Shown here: one piece after another, positions 1 to 7,593 of the stretch
Layout: every line of letters begins with the position of its first letter
How positions within the stretch are numbered: position 1 is the stretch's first letter
DNA from: JBMYQA01 sp049600855
GTDB taxonomy: Bacteria; Bacteroidota; Bacteroidia; Cytophagales; Flammeovirgaceae
NCBI GenBank assembly: GCA_049600855.1
Contig: JBMYQA010000255.1
Coordinates: 1-9,092, forward strand
Reading direction: 5' to 3'
Length of the DNA: 9,092 nucleotides
The notes under the pieces: model-generated
What the model saw: only the letters and a program-made list of their open reading frames with translations
Databases searched by the model: none
Told to the model about the DNA's origin: nothing
Made by a program: the position numbers and the translations under genes

Positions 1-858
1 ACAGGCTCAGGTTATAATTATACCGTAGACTGGGGAGATGGTACTGTAGAAGCAAATCAGACGAGCAGTGCAACGCACACCTATGCTACGGCTAATATTT
101 ACACGGTGAAAATATCAGGCGATTTTCCGCGCATTTATTTCAATGGTTCAGGCGATAAAGATAAAATTCTGAGTGTAGAACAGTGGGGAACAACACCATG
201 GGAAAGTATGCATCGGGCTTTTAGAGGTTGTTCCAATCTTGTAATTAATGCTACAGATGTGCCAGACTTAAGCCATGTGACAGATTTAGGTTCTATGTTT
301 GAAAATGCAACCAACTTAACAGGCGACTTGAGTGGGTGGAATGTGGAAACCGTCACGAATATGTCTTTTATGTTTGAAGATGCTAAACAGTTCAATGGAG
401 ATATTACTACTTGGAATGTCAGCAACGTAGAAGATATGTCCGTCATGTTCAGATCGGCATTTGCCTTTAATCAAGACATTAGCAATTGGAATACAGGCAA
501 CGCACGTTACGTCGATAATATGTTTAAAAACGCATCCGCCTTTAATCAAGATATTGGCAATTGGAATGTATCCAGTGTAGAAAATATGGAGGCGATGTTC
601 GAAAATGCCTTGGCCTTTAACCAAGACCTCAGCAATTGGAATGTATCGAATGTGACCACCATGGCAGATATGTTCGACAATTCTAATATGTCAAACAGAA
701 ACTATGACCATACCCTAATTGGCTGGTCAGCTTTGACCTTGCAGAATAATGTGAGTTTAGGGGCAAGTGGCTTAAATTATTGCCACAGTACCGCAGAGCG
801 CCAAAGTATCATAGATACCTACACTTGGAATTTTGCTGGAGATTCGGAAAGTTGCGAT
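1..858 (+). repeat. Module 1 (partial): PKD-like + 5 DUF285 units + Cys cap
   Basis: The window opens inside the PKD-like domain (TGSGYNYTVDWGDG), followed by FPRIYFN, VEQWG and the entry segment with a cysteine at 229-231 (FRGCSNL). Five 25-residue units with a central W[ND] follow, between about 304 and 690. The cap (NYDHTLIGW) carries cysteines at 781 and 853, 24 residues apart. The start of the PKD domain is missing. Its PKD and entry wording (TGSGY, FPRIYF, VEQWG) is closest to module 4. Confidence 0.9.
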
Positions 859-3800
859 GCATTCATCACCACTTGGGAAACGACATCAGCCAATGAATCC
901 ATCACCATTCCTACGAATTCAGCTTATGCCTACAATTATGAGGTGAATTGGGGAGATGGCACCATCGAATCAGGGCTTACAGGCAATGCTACACATACTT
1001 ATGTTGCAGCAGGTACCTACACTGTAACCATCTCAGGGACTTTCCCCTCCATTGATTTTGGCAGCAGTAGTGATGCACGAAAAATCCTGACCATTGAGCA
1101 GTGGGGAGATATCCAGTGGGAAGATATGAGCAGTGCATTCTCGGATTGTCGCAAGTTAACCTATAACGCAACAGATTCGCCAGATTTGAGTGACGTGACT
1201 AGCATGGCTCGTATGTTCCGAGGAGCTTCGTCTTTTAATGCGAGTGATTTGAATACTTGGGATGTGAGTACCATCACAGATATGAATAACTTATTTTCAG
1301 CTGCCTCCGTTTTCAATGGGAATATCAGTGCGTGGAATGTCAGTAATGTGACGAATATGGAAGCAATGTTTCAATCTGCTTCAGCCTTCAACCAGCCTAT
1401 TGGCGATTGGAATACGAGCAAGGTGACGGCTATGGAGTTTCTATTTGAAAGTGCAGGTGCTTTTAATCAAGATATTTCTGATTGGGATATCAGTAATTTA
1501 ACCTCCACATTTGCCATGTTTAGTGATGCGAGTAGTTTCGACCAAAACTTGGGCGATTGGAATATGAGCAATGCCACTTTTGTTGCATTGATGTTCAATA
1601 ATGCAGGCTTATCTTTAAGTAATTACGACAGTACTTTGATTGGATGGGCTGCCCAGACCTTACAATCAAATCTTTTCCTGAGTGTGAATGGATTGAAGTA
1701 CTGCTTTGCCACAGCAGAACGACAACATATTATTGATACTTATGGTTGGTCATTTGGAGGCGATGCTCAAGGTTGTTCTGATTTTGCCTTTACCATGACT
1801 TGGGAAACGACATCCGCCAGTGAATCCATTACCATTCCTACTAATTCAAATTATACCTATGATTATCAAATCATTTGGGGAGATGGTACGACCGAAAGAA
1901 GTTTAACAGGAGATGCCACCCATACATATGCCACAGCAGGCACTTATACCATCGAAATTGTTGGCACATTCCCAAGCATCTATTTTAATAATGGTGGTGA
2001 TAAGGATAAAATCCAGACCATTGAGCAATGGGGACCTCAAACTTGGAGCAGTTTGGATAGTGCGTTTTATGGCTGTAGCAATTTAACCATCAATGCGACG
2101 GATACACTTGATTTGAGTAATGTCAGCAGTTTAGTAGCCACTTTTCGGGAGGCAAGTGCTATGAACAGTGGCCTATTGGGTTGGGACTTAAGCAATATTA
2201 CTTCTACCGCTTACCTATTTCAAGGCGCAACGGCATTCAATCAAGACATTAGTAGTTGGAATGTAGCTAGTATCACAGATATGACTTCCATGTTTGAAGA
2301 TGCCAAAGCATTTGACCAAAACATAGGCAACTGGAATATCTCCAGTTTAGTTACAGCCGATAACATGCTGGATAGCACGGGTCTTTCCGAAGAAAATTAC
2401 GAAAACATCCTCTCAAATTGGTCGACTCTGACATTACAAAATAACGTAGCAATAGGTGTTGCTGGCCTATCTTATTGCGATGCCTATTCGGATCGGCAAA
2501 GCATAATTGATAATTATAGTTGGACGTTTTCAGGAGATGTAGAAGACTGTTCGGAGAAAGCTTTTATGACTACTTGGGAAATACCTGCTTCATTAACCAT
2601 TACAATTCCAACTACAGGTTCAGGATATGATTATACGGTGTACTGGGGAGATGGTACAATAGAACGAAATGTGACAGGAGATGCTACGCATACTTATGCG
2701 ACAACGGGAACGTATACGGTAGTAATTTCTGGCGCATTCCCTCGCATTTATTTTAATAATACTGGCTCTCATAATCATTTATTAACTGTGGAGCAATGGG
2801 GCGAAATAGCGTGGAATTCAATGGAACGTGCATTTACAGGATGTGAAAACTTAAAAATCAATGCCACAGATGCGCCAGACCTGAGTAGCTGTACTTCCAT
2901 GGATAGGATGTTTTGGGGATGTGACTCCTTAAACCAAGACATCAGCCACTGGAATGTGAGCAACATTACGCATATGGATTACCTATTCTTGCAAGCGAGT
3001 ACCTTTAATCAGCCGTTAAATCCATGGAATGTGAGTAGTGTCCAAAGCATGATTTCTATGTTTAGCAATGCAGACAGCTTCAATCAGCCTTTGGATACGT
3101 GGGAGGTATCAGCAGTAACTTCTATGAATAGCATGTTTTCTGGAACAGATAACTTTAACCAAGATATTTCAGGTTGGAATGTGGCGAAGGTGACAGATAT
3201 GGTCGAAATGTTTAACAATGCCGTAAATTTTAATGCAAACATTGGTGCATGGAATGTATCAAATGTGGAAAACATGGAGGGCATGTTTGGTGACGCAAGT
3301 GCTTTTGACCAAGATATCAGCAATTGGAACGTCGCTAAAGTAGCGCTTATGGATTATATGTTCTCGGGAGCAAGCAGTTTCAATCAAGATATTGGCGCTT
3401 GGAATGTTTCCAACGTATCATCCATGCAAGAGATGTTTTTTGCTGCAAGTGCTTTCAATCAAAATTTAGAAGATTGGAATGTCACAAATGTTACCGAAAT
3501 GAGCGCTATGTTGAGCAATACAGCCATGTCTGTGGCTAACTATGACAGCACATTGATTGGCTGGTCGGCACTTACCTTACAACCTAATGTTAGCTTTGGA
3601 GGGAATGGGCTCAAGTATTGCACGGCCATTTCCGAACGGCAAGCGATTATTGATAACTATAATTGGTCTATAGATGATGAGGTGGATTGCTCAGGAGGAG
3701 CATTTACAACGACTTGGCAGACTACTGCTACGAATGAATCCATCACCATCCCAACGAACTCTGCTTATACCTATAATTATACAGTAGATTGGGGAGATGG

Positions 3801-6800
3801 CACGGTAGAATCTGGTTTTACAGGCGATGCCACACATACGTATGCTTCAGCAGGTACCTACACGGTATACATCCAACAAATTTTTCCCGCCATTTATTTT
3901 AACAACAGTGGAGATGCAGCTAAAATCCAGACTATTGAACAATGGGGAGCTATGGAATGGAGTAGCATGCAAAACGCCTTTTATGGCTGTACGAATCTGA
4001 CTTATAATGCTACAGATGCACCAGACTTGAGTAAGGTAACCAATTTAAATTCGGCCTTCCAAGGTGCTACTAGTTTTAATGGAAACATTAGCAATTGGGA
4101 TGTGAGCAATGTGACAAGCATGATGTCTACGTTCCAAAGCGCTTCAATTTTTGATCAGGCCATTGGCAGTTGGAATGTCAGTCAGGTACAAGATATGGAT
4201 GGCATGTTTATGAATGCAGACAAGTTTAATCAAGACTTGAGTAGTTGGAATACGAGCAGCGTACAATTTATGGGACGCTTGTTCATGAGTGCCAATGCTT
4301 TCAATGGAGATGTGTCCACTTGGGATGTCAGTCAAGTGACAGATATGTCTTATGTATTTAGCAATATAGGCAGCTTCAATAGAGATATCTCTGCTTGGAA
4401 TACCGCTAATGTAACCAATATGGAAAGTATGTTTAACACCTCTACAGGCTTCAATCAAGATATTTCTGGTTGGGATATAAGTAAGGTAAGTAAGACTCAT
4501 AATATGTTTCTGTTGGCTACTAGCTTTGATCAAAACTTGGGTGATTGGGACATGAGAAATGTAAGTGATGTTCGCTCGATGTTTAGGAACAGTGGTATGT
4601 CACTCGAGAGTTACGATAGTACGTTGATCGGGTGGGCCACGCAGACGTTACAAAGCAACCTCACGTTTGGAGTCGATAACCTGACCTACTGCAAGGGGGC
4701 AACGGCACGACAAAGCATTGCTGCAAATTACTTCTGGACGTTTAGTGGAGATGAATTGGATTGCTCGGCAACCGCCTTCACCATTACCTGGGAAACAACT
4801 ACTGCCAGTGAATCGCTTACGCTTCCTACCCATCCAAGTTACACCTATGATTATAACATTGATTGGGGAGATGGAACAATTGAAGAAGGATTAACGGGAG
4901 ATGCTACGCACACCTATAGCTCAGCAGGTACTTATACGGTAGAAATTTCAGGTACTTTCCCTGCCATTTACTTTAACAACAGTGGAGATGCAGCTAAAAT
5001 CCAAACGATTGAACAATGGGGAGATATGGAATGGAGTAGCATGCAGAATGCTTTTTATGGCTGTACGAATCTGACCTATAATGCCACAGATGCACCTGAC
5101 TTGGATAATGTGACCAATTTAAATTCGGCCTTTCAAGGCGCTACTAGTTTCAATGGAGACATTAGCAATTGGGATGTGAGCAATGTGACAAGCATGATGT
5201 CTACGTTCCAAAGCGCTTCAATTTTTGATCAGGCCATTGGCAGTTGGAATGTCAGTAAGGTACAAGATATGGATGGCATGTTTATGAATGCAGACAAGTT
5301 CAATCAAGACCTGAGTAGTTGGAATACAAGCAGCCTACGCTTTATGGGGCGTTTGTTCAGGAGTGCCAATGCTTTCAAAGGAGATATTTCCACTTGGGAT
5401 GTCAGTCAAGTGAGAGACATGTCTTTTGCTTTTAGCAATATAGGTAATTTTAATGGAGATCTATCCGCTTGGAATACCGCTAATGTCAACAATATGGAAA
5501 ATATGTTCAATACCTCCACAGGCTTCAATCAAGATATTTCTGGCTGGGATTTAAGTAATGTAGGTAAAGTGAATAACATGTTCATATTTGCGACTAGCTT
5601 TGATCAAAACTTGGGTGATTGGGACATGAGTAATGTCAGTGATGTCAGCTTGATGTTTAGGAACAGTGGCATGTCTACCGCAAATTACGACAGCACTTTG
5701 ATGGGTTGGTCTGCACAAACCTTGCAAAGTAACCTCACGCTTGGGGCAACGGGTTTAACCTACTGTTTAGCAATACCCGAGCGTCAAAAAATAATAGATG
5801 ACTTTAATTGGGTAATTAATGATGATGGGCTAAGTACAAGTTGTGCAGCAACTCGATGGAATGGAAGTACATGGACTAATAATCAACCCACATCAAGCAT
5901 CACTGCATATATAGAAAGTGATTATGACACGTATACGGATGGAGAATTAGAAGTAGAAAATCTAATTGTGCAAACAGGACATACATTAACTGTGCGCGGA
6001 GATAGTTCGGTAACTGTTGCGGGTGATTTGACGAATGAAGGTATGATTACGGTACAAGACACCACTTCTTTTGTTCAAACGGCTACTTCGCCTAGCAATT
6101 TAGGAACTGGGGGATACACCGTAGCACGGGAAGTAGTAGACCACCGATTGCAATTCAATTATTGGACTTCTCCTGTTCAAAATACGGATATCGCCACAGT
6201 TTTTGGAAGTACAGGAGAAGATTTTTACACATTTGATGCAGCGTCACAAGCATGGGCAACAGCTGATCAGCATGCGACTTTAGGAGCAGGGGAAGGTTTT
6301 ATTGCCACAGGTATGAGCAATACCGCAACAACCATCACGCGTTCATTTTCTGACAGCATGGGCTTTCACTCTGGAACAATCATGCTGACTCCCGAATTTG
6401 ATGGCATAACTGGCGATCCAGGCAAAAATTGGAATTTGGTGGGCAATCCTTACCCATCAGGCTTAGATGCTGTGCAGTTTTTGAGTGACAACAGTAGTGT
6501 GATCGAAAACGCGGTATATTTATGGAGCTCAGCAGGAAACGATTCGGCTGGAGTTGATACCGATTATGCCACTATGAATGCGGCAGGAACAGTAAATGCA
6601 GGTGGAAGCGGCATTGCCCCATCCTCAGCGAACATCTCTTCTTGTCAAGGTTTCTTTGTTCAAACGAAGGCCGTGGGAGATATTACCTTCCAAAATAGCC
6701 AGCGCACAAATACCAACAATACCTTTATGCGAACTGCTCAGCAGGGAGCGCGTGCTTGGATTTCGGTGACCTTGAATGATCAAACCTCCAATGAAATCCT

Positions 6801-7464
6801 GCTCGGCTTTTTTGAAGATGGGGAATGGGAAAAAGATCGCTACGATGCTGCAAAACTATCGGGAAATGCCCATTTAGCTTTCTATAGCCAACAGGCATGT
6901 ACGGGCGAAAAACCTTTCGCCCCAACACCTTGCCCATTTGAAGCGGACAATAAAAAATGGGTCATCCAAGGCCTCCCATCTCTTGACGAGGAAGGAGCGA
7001 TTATCCCATTAGGATTAGAAGCCAAAACGACAGGGAAATACACTTTCTCCATCAATCACCTAGCTAATTTTCCAGAAGAAGCACAACTTTATTTCTATGA
7101 TGCATTGACTGAAAAAAGTATTCATTTACAAGAACATGTTTATACGCTTGAATTGGATGAAGGAACTTACGAAGAACGTTTTTATTTGAACCTAATCCCA
7201 AGTCGAGTGACAAGTGTAGCACAAGAGGAAAAAGATAGGGGAGTCAAGGCTTATGCTTACCAAGATCAGATTCATATCCAATTTAAAAATGTGTCAGCAG
7301 CGTCAGCAAATATAGGAGTTTTTGATATTTCGGGAAGGCTAGTTTACGAGCTGAAAAATGAAAAGGAGTTGAATTTAACGATTCCGATAATTAAAGCAGG
7401 AATTTACATTTTAAAGCTAGAAAATGAGTATGGCGTACTCAGTAAAAAATTGCTAATAAAGTAG
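1..7464 (+). CDS. Giant multi-module PKD/BspA-like (DUF285) repeat surface protein with T9SS C-terminal sorting domain, 5' partial
   Basis: The frame is open from base 1 and already encodes a PKD-like strand with a WGDG motif, so the gene starts upstream and the first in-frame ATG (106) is not its start. The visible part is 2487 residues ending at TAG 7462-7464. Six modules follow each other, each with a PKD-like domain, an EQWG entry segment, a run of 25-residue DUF285/BspA units and a two-cysteine cap. Then come a WNGSTW linker (from 5851), a conserved region with YWTSPV and NWNLVGNPYPS (about 6160-7200) and a T9SS type A sorting domain (7243-7461). Known biology: DUF285 repeats occur in bacterial surface proteins, and type A sorting domains direct export through the outer membrane by T9SS with cleavage and usually anchoring. 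Inference: a surface-attached repeat protein, possibly an adhesin; the ligand is unknown. A terminator follows the stop, so it is probably the last gene of its transcript. Signal peptide and start are not in view. Confidence 0.96.
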   Translation, partial: TGSGYNYTVDWGDGTVEANQTSSATHTYATANIYTVKISGDFPRIYFNGSGDKDKILSVEQWGTTPWESMHRAFRGCSNLVINATDVPDLSHVTDLGSMFENATNLTGDLSGWNVETVTNMSFMFEDAKQFNGDITTWNVSNVEDMSVMFRSAFAFNQDISNWNTGNARYVDNMFKNASAFNQDIGNWNVSSVENMEAMFENALAFNQDLSNWNVSNVTTMADMFDNSNMSNRNYDHTLIGWSALTLQNNVSLGASGLNYCHSTAERQSIIDTYTWNFAGDSESCDAFITTWETTSANESITIPTNSAYAYNYEVNWGDGTIESGLTGNATHTYVAAGTYTVTISGTFPSIDFGSSSDARKILTIEQWGDIQWEDMSSAFSDCRKLTYNATDSPDLSDVTSMARMFRGASSFNASDLNTWDVSTITDMNNLFSAASVFNGNISAWNVSNVTNMEAMFQSASAFNQPIGDWNTSKVTAMEFLFESAGAFNQDISDWDISNLTSTFAMFSDASSFDQNLGDWNMSNATFVALMFNNAGLSLSNYDSTLIGWAAQTLQSNLFLSVNGLKYCFATAERQHIIDTYGWSFGGDAQGCSDFAFTMTWETTSASESITIPTNSNYTYDYQIIWGDGTTERSLTGDATHTYATAGTYTIEIVGTFPSIYFNNGGDKDKIQTIEQWGPQTWSSLDSAFYGCSNLTINATDTLDLSNVSSLVATFREASAMNSGLLGWDLSNITSTAYLFQGATAFNQDISSWNVASITDMTSMFEDAKAFDQNIGNWNISSLVTADNMLDSTGLSEENYENILSNWSTLTLQNNVAIGVAGLSYCDAYSDRQSIIDNYSWTFSGDVEDCSEKAFMTTWEIPASLTITIPTTGSGYDYTVYWGDGTIERNVTGDATHTYATTGTYTVVISGAFPRIYFNNTGSHNHLLTVEQWGEIAWNSMERAFTGCENLKINATDAPDLSSCTSMDRMFWGCDSLNQDISHWNVSNITHMDYLFLQASTFNQPLNPWNVSSVQSMISMFSNADSFNQPLDTWEVSAVTSMNSMFSGTDNFNQDISGWNVAKVTDMVEMFNNAVNFNANIGAWNVSNVENMEGMFGDASAFDQDISNWNVAKVALMDYMFSGASSFNQDIGAWNVSNVSSMQEMFFAASAFNQNLEDWNVTNVTEMSAMLSNTAMSVANYDSTLIGWSALTLQPNVSFGGNGLKYCTAISERQAIIDNYNWSIDDEVDCSGGAFTTTWQTTATNESITIPTNSAYTYNYTVDWGDGTVESGFTGDATHTYASAGTYTVYIQQIFPAIYFNNSGDAAKIQTIEQWGAMEWSSMQNAFYGCTNLTYNATDAPDLSKVTNLNSAFQGATSFNGNISNWDVSNVTSMMSTFQSASIFDQAIGSWNVSQVQDMDGMFMNADKFNQDLSSWNTSSVQFMGRLFMSANAFNGDVSTWDVSQVTDMSYVFSNIGSFNRDISAWNTANVTNMESMFNTSTGFNQDISGWDISKVSKTHNMFLLATSFDQNLGDWDMRNVSDVRSMFRNSGMSLESYDSTLIGWATQTLQSNLTFGVDNLTYCKGATARQSIAANYFWTFSGDELDCSATAFTITWETTTASESLTLPTHPSYTYDYNIDWGDGTIEEGLTGDATHTYSSAGTYTVEISGTFPAIYFNNSGDAAKIQTIEQWGDMEWSSMQNAFYGCTNLTYNATDAPDLDNVTNLNSAFQGATSFNGDISNWDVSNVTSMMSTFQSASIFDQAIGSWNVSKVQDMDGMFMNADKFNQDLSSWNTSSLRFMGRLFRSANAFKGDISTWDVSQVRDMSFAFSNIGNFNGDLSAWNTANVNNMENMFNTSTGFNQDISGWDLSNVGKVNNMFIFATSFDQNLGDWDMSNVSDVSLMFRNSGMSTANYDSTLMGWSAQTLQSNLTLGATGLTYCLAIPERQKIIDDFNWVINDDGLSTSCAATRWNGSTWTNNQPTSSITAYIESDYDTYTDGELEVENLIVQTGHTLTVRGDSSVTVAGDLTNEGMITVQDTTSFVQTATSPSNLGTGGYTVAREVVDHRLQFNYWTSPVQNTDIATVFGSTGEDFYTFDAASQAWATADQHATLGAGEGFIATGMSNTATTITRSFSDSMGFHSGTIMLTPEFDGITGDPGKNWNLVGNPYPSGLDAVQFLSDNSSVIENAVYLWSSAGNDSAGVDTDYATMNAAGTVNAGGSGIAPSSANISSCQGFFVQTKAVGDITFQNSQRTNTNNTFMRTAQQGARAWISVTLNDQTSNEILLGFFEDGEWEKDRYDAAKLSGNAHLAFYSQQACTGEKPFAPTPCPFEADNKKWVIQGLPSLDEEGAIIPLGLEAKTTGKYTFSINHLANFPEEAQLYFYDALTEKSIHLQEHVYTLELDEGTYEERFYLNLIPSRVTSVAQEEKDRGVKAYAYQDQIHIQFKNVSAASANIGVFDISGRLVYELKNEKELNLTIPIIKAGIYILKLENEYGVLSKKLLIK
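859..1785 (+). repeat. Module 2: PKD-like + 5 DUF285 units + Cys cap
   Basis: This is a complete module of 309 residues starting AFITTWETT. The PKD-like part has NESITIPTNSAY and WGDGTIESG. Five W units follow; the first has one extra residue (NASDLNTW). The cap reads NYDSTLIGWAAQTLQSNL and has cysteines at 1702 and 1774. The PKD and cap wording is closest to module 5. The entry segment is somewhat divergent (FSDCRKL in place of the usual F.GC.NL). Confidence 0.9.
1786..2559 (+). repeat. Module 3: PKD-like + 3 DUF285 units + Cys cap (shortest module)
   Basis: This is a complete module of 258 residues starting AFTMTWETT. The PKD-like part has SESITIPTNSNYTYDY and WGDGTTERS. Only three W units are present, so it is about two units shorter than module 2. 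The cap is the most divergent: NYENILSNW replaces NYDSTLIGW, and the last unit has ML in place of MF. The cap cysteines at 2476 and 2548 are kept, 24 residues apart. Confidence 0.9.
2560..3699 (+). repeat. Module 4: PKD-like + 8 DUF285 units + Cys cap (longest module)
   Basis: This is a complete module of 380 residues starting AFMTTWEIP. The PKD-like part is a few residues shorter than in modules 2, 3, 5 and 6 and reads TGSGYDYTVYWGDG, then FPRIYFN and VEQWG, as in module 1. Eight W units follow, one with WEV in place of WNV. The entry region carries two cysteines not found in the other modules (2890 and 2920, ten residues apart). Cap cysteines are at 3619 and 3688, 23 residues apart. Confidence 0.9.
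3700..4773 (+). repeat. Module 5: PKD-like + 7 DUF285 units + Cys cap
   Basis: This is a complete module of 358 residues starting AFTTTWQTT. The PKD-like part (NESITIPTNSAY, WGDGTVESG) is nearest to module 2. From FPAIYF (3883) through the seventh W unit (4602) it is nearly identical to module 6. Cap cysteines are at 4690 and 4762. The cap has TARQSIAANY where the other caps have ERQ.IID.Y-like wording. Confidence 0.92.
3883..5676 (+). repeat. Tandem near-identical 720-base segments in modules 5 and 6
   Basis: Copy A is 3883-4602 and copy B is 4957-5676, offset 1074 bases with no indel. By hand alignment the 240-residue segments differ at about 28 residues. The longest exact match I traced is 98 bases (4085-4182 against 5159-5256). 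The adjoining PKD parts (3700-3882 against 4774-4956) differ at about 21 of 61 residues, so the similarity changes abruptly near 3883. Confidence 0.9.
4774..5850 (+). repeat. Module 6: PKD-like + 7 DUF285 units + Cys cap (last module)
   Basis: This is the last module, starting AFTITWETT, with a PKD-like part (SESLTLP, YTYDYNIDWGDG) nearest to module 3. Its entry segment and seven W units (4957-5676) copy those of module 5 at an exact offset of 1074 bases. The cap reads NYDSTLMGWSAQTLQSNL with cysteines at 5764 and 5842, here 26 residues apart. It runs directly into the C-terminal WNGSTW linker rather than into another PKD-like domain. Confidence 0.92.
5851..6159 (+). other. Linker region after the repeats (WNGSTW ... 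VQ type)
   Basis: This part of the giant protein begins TRWNGSTWTNNQPT and goes on with short beta-strand-like stretches (ENLIVQTGHTLTVRGD, VAGDLTNEGMITV, FVQ). This wording is common between the repeats and the C-terminal region of flavobacterial T9SS cargo proteins and suggests a small beta-rich spacer. No enzyme motif is visible. Confidence 0.6.
6160..7200 (+). other. Conserved C-terminal region of flavobacterial T9SS cargo (YWTSPV ... NPYPS ... PLG)
   Basis: Landmarks in order are YWTSPV (6160), NWNLVGNPYPSGLDAVQFL (about 6427-6483), VYLWSS, CQGFFVQ (about 6643), ARAWISVTLND, ILLGFF, RYDAAKL, WVIQGLP and IIPLGL. The same order is seen in many large secreted flavobacterial proteins just before the sorting domain; its function is not known to me. 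An unusual loop with two cysteines lies near 6897-6932 (ACTGEKPFAPTPCPFEAD). Confidence 0.65.
7243..7461 (+). other. T9SS type A C-terminal sorting domain
   Basis: The last 73 residues show the family pattern: a start V-K-A-Y-A-Y, a middle IGVFDISGRLVYE and an end AGIYILKLENEYG followed by KKLLIK. These match the T9SS type A sorting domain (Por secretion system C-terminal domain), which carries cargo across the outer membrane and is normally removed afterwards. The basic tail KKLLIK right before the stop is typical. Confidence 0.92.
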
Positions 7465-7500
7465 TACCATCTAGTGTAAAAGACATATTATACCAATTTT

Positions 7501-7535
7501 TCAGGCTATGTGGATTCCGCATAGCCTGATTTTTT
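7501..7535 (+). terminator. Rho-independent terminator after the giant surface protein gene
   Basis: Arm tcaggctatg (7501-7510) pairs perfectly with catagcctga (7520-7529). The stem can extend inward with one T-G wobble and two G-C pairs, leaving a three-base loop (att, 7514-7516). Six Ts follow at 7530-7535. It lies 37 bases after the stop. There is no matching A-tract before the stem, so it should work in the + direction only. Confidence 0.9.
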
Positions 7536-7559
7536 ATAAGTATTCCTTGATATTTATTT

Positions 7560-7593
7560 TTGAGAAACTCGTGATACCTCTGTGATACTTTTT
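7560..7593 (+). promoter_or_regulatory. Possible Bacteroidota-type promoter for the DM13 operon
   Basis: TTG at 7560-7562 and TACTTTTT at 7586-7593, 23 bases apart, resemble the Bacteroidota sigma pattern TTG, 17-23 bases, TANNTTTG, with a mismatch at the last base. It lies downstream of the terminator and leaves a leader of about 70 bases before the ATG at 7668. The match is weak in a T-rich stretch. Confidence 0.3.
7571..7588 (+). promoter_or_regulatory. GTGATAC direct repeat, possible operator
   Basis: Two perfect copies of gtgatac lie at 7571-7577 and 7582-7588, separated by ctct. The start-to-start distance is 11 bases, about one helical turn, so a dimeric regulator could bind one face of the DNA. 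The second copy overlaps the possible -7 element. No regulator gene is visible in the window. Confidence 0.3.

Noticed and set aside
106..108. ATG at 106 as the start of the giant gene
   Set aside because: The same frame is open back to base 1 and encodes the PKD-like WGDG strand and THTY motif just before it, as in all other modules. There is no signal peptide after 106. It is an internal methionine-like position in a 5'-truncated gene.
135..4833. Several antisense reading frames of 60-130 codons within the repeat gene
   Set aside because: They lie opposite the conserved repeat units, show similar wording from place to place because the sense strand repeats, and have no recognisable domains or start context. 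They are shadows of the sense gene.
304..5676. The regular 75-base repeats as a CRISPR-like or minisatellite array
   Set aside because: The repeats are in frame, encode DUF285 units with conserved W and MF positions, diverge at silent sites and have no unique spacers. They are protein-coding repeats.
304..5676. Many N-x-S/T sequons (NVS, NVT, NAT) as N-glycosylation sites
   Set aside because: They arise from the structural W-N-V-S-N-V-T consensus of the repeat. General N-glycosylation at such sites is not expected in Bacteroidota, so no modification can be inferred.
6725..6937. Antisense frame of 70 codons in the C-terminal region
   Set aside because: It sits opposite the conserved C-terminal region, whose sense strand explains the sequence. 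It has no start context or recognisable domain.
7555..7562. TATTTTTG as a perfect -7 promoter element (TANNTTTG)
   Set aside because: The eight bases match the consensus, but there is no TTG 17-23 bases upstream; that stretch is the terminator T-tract. A chance match is likely in T-rich DNA.
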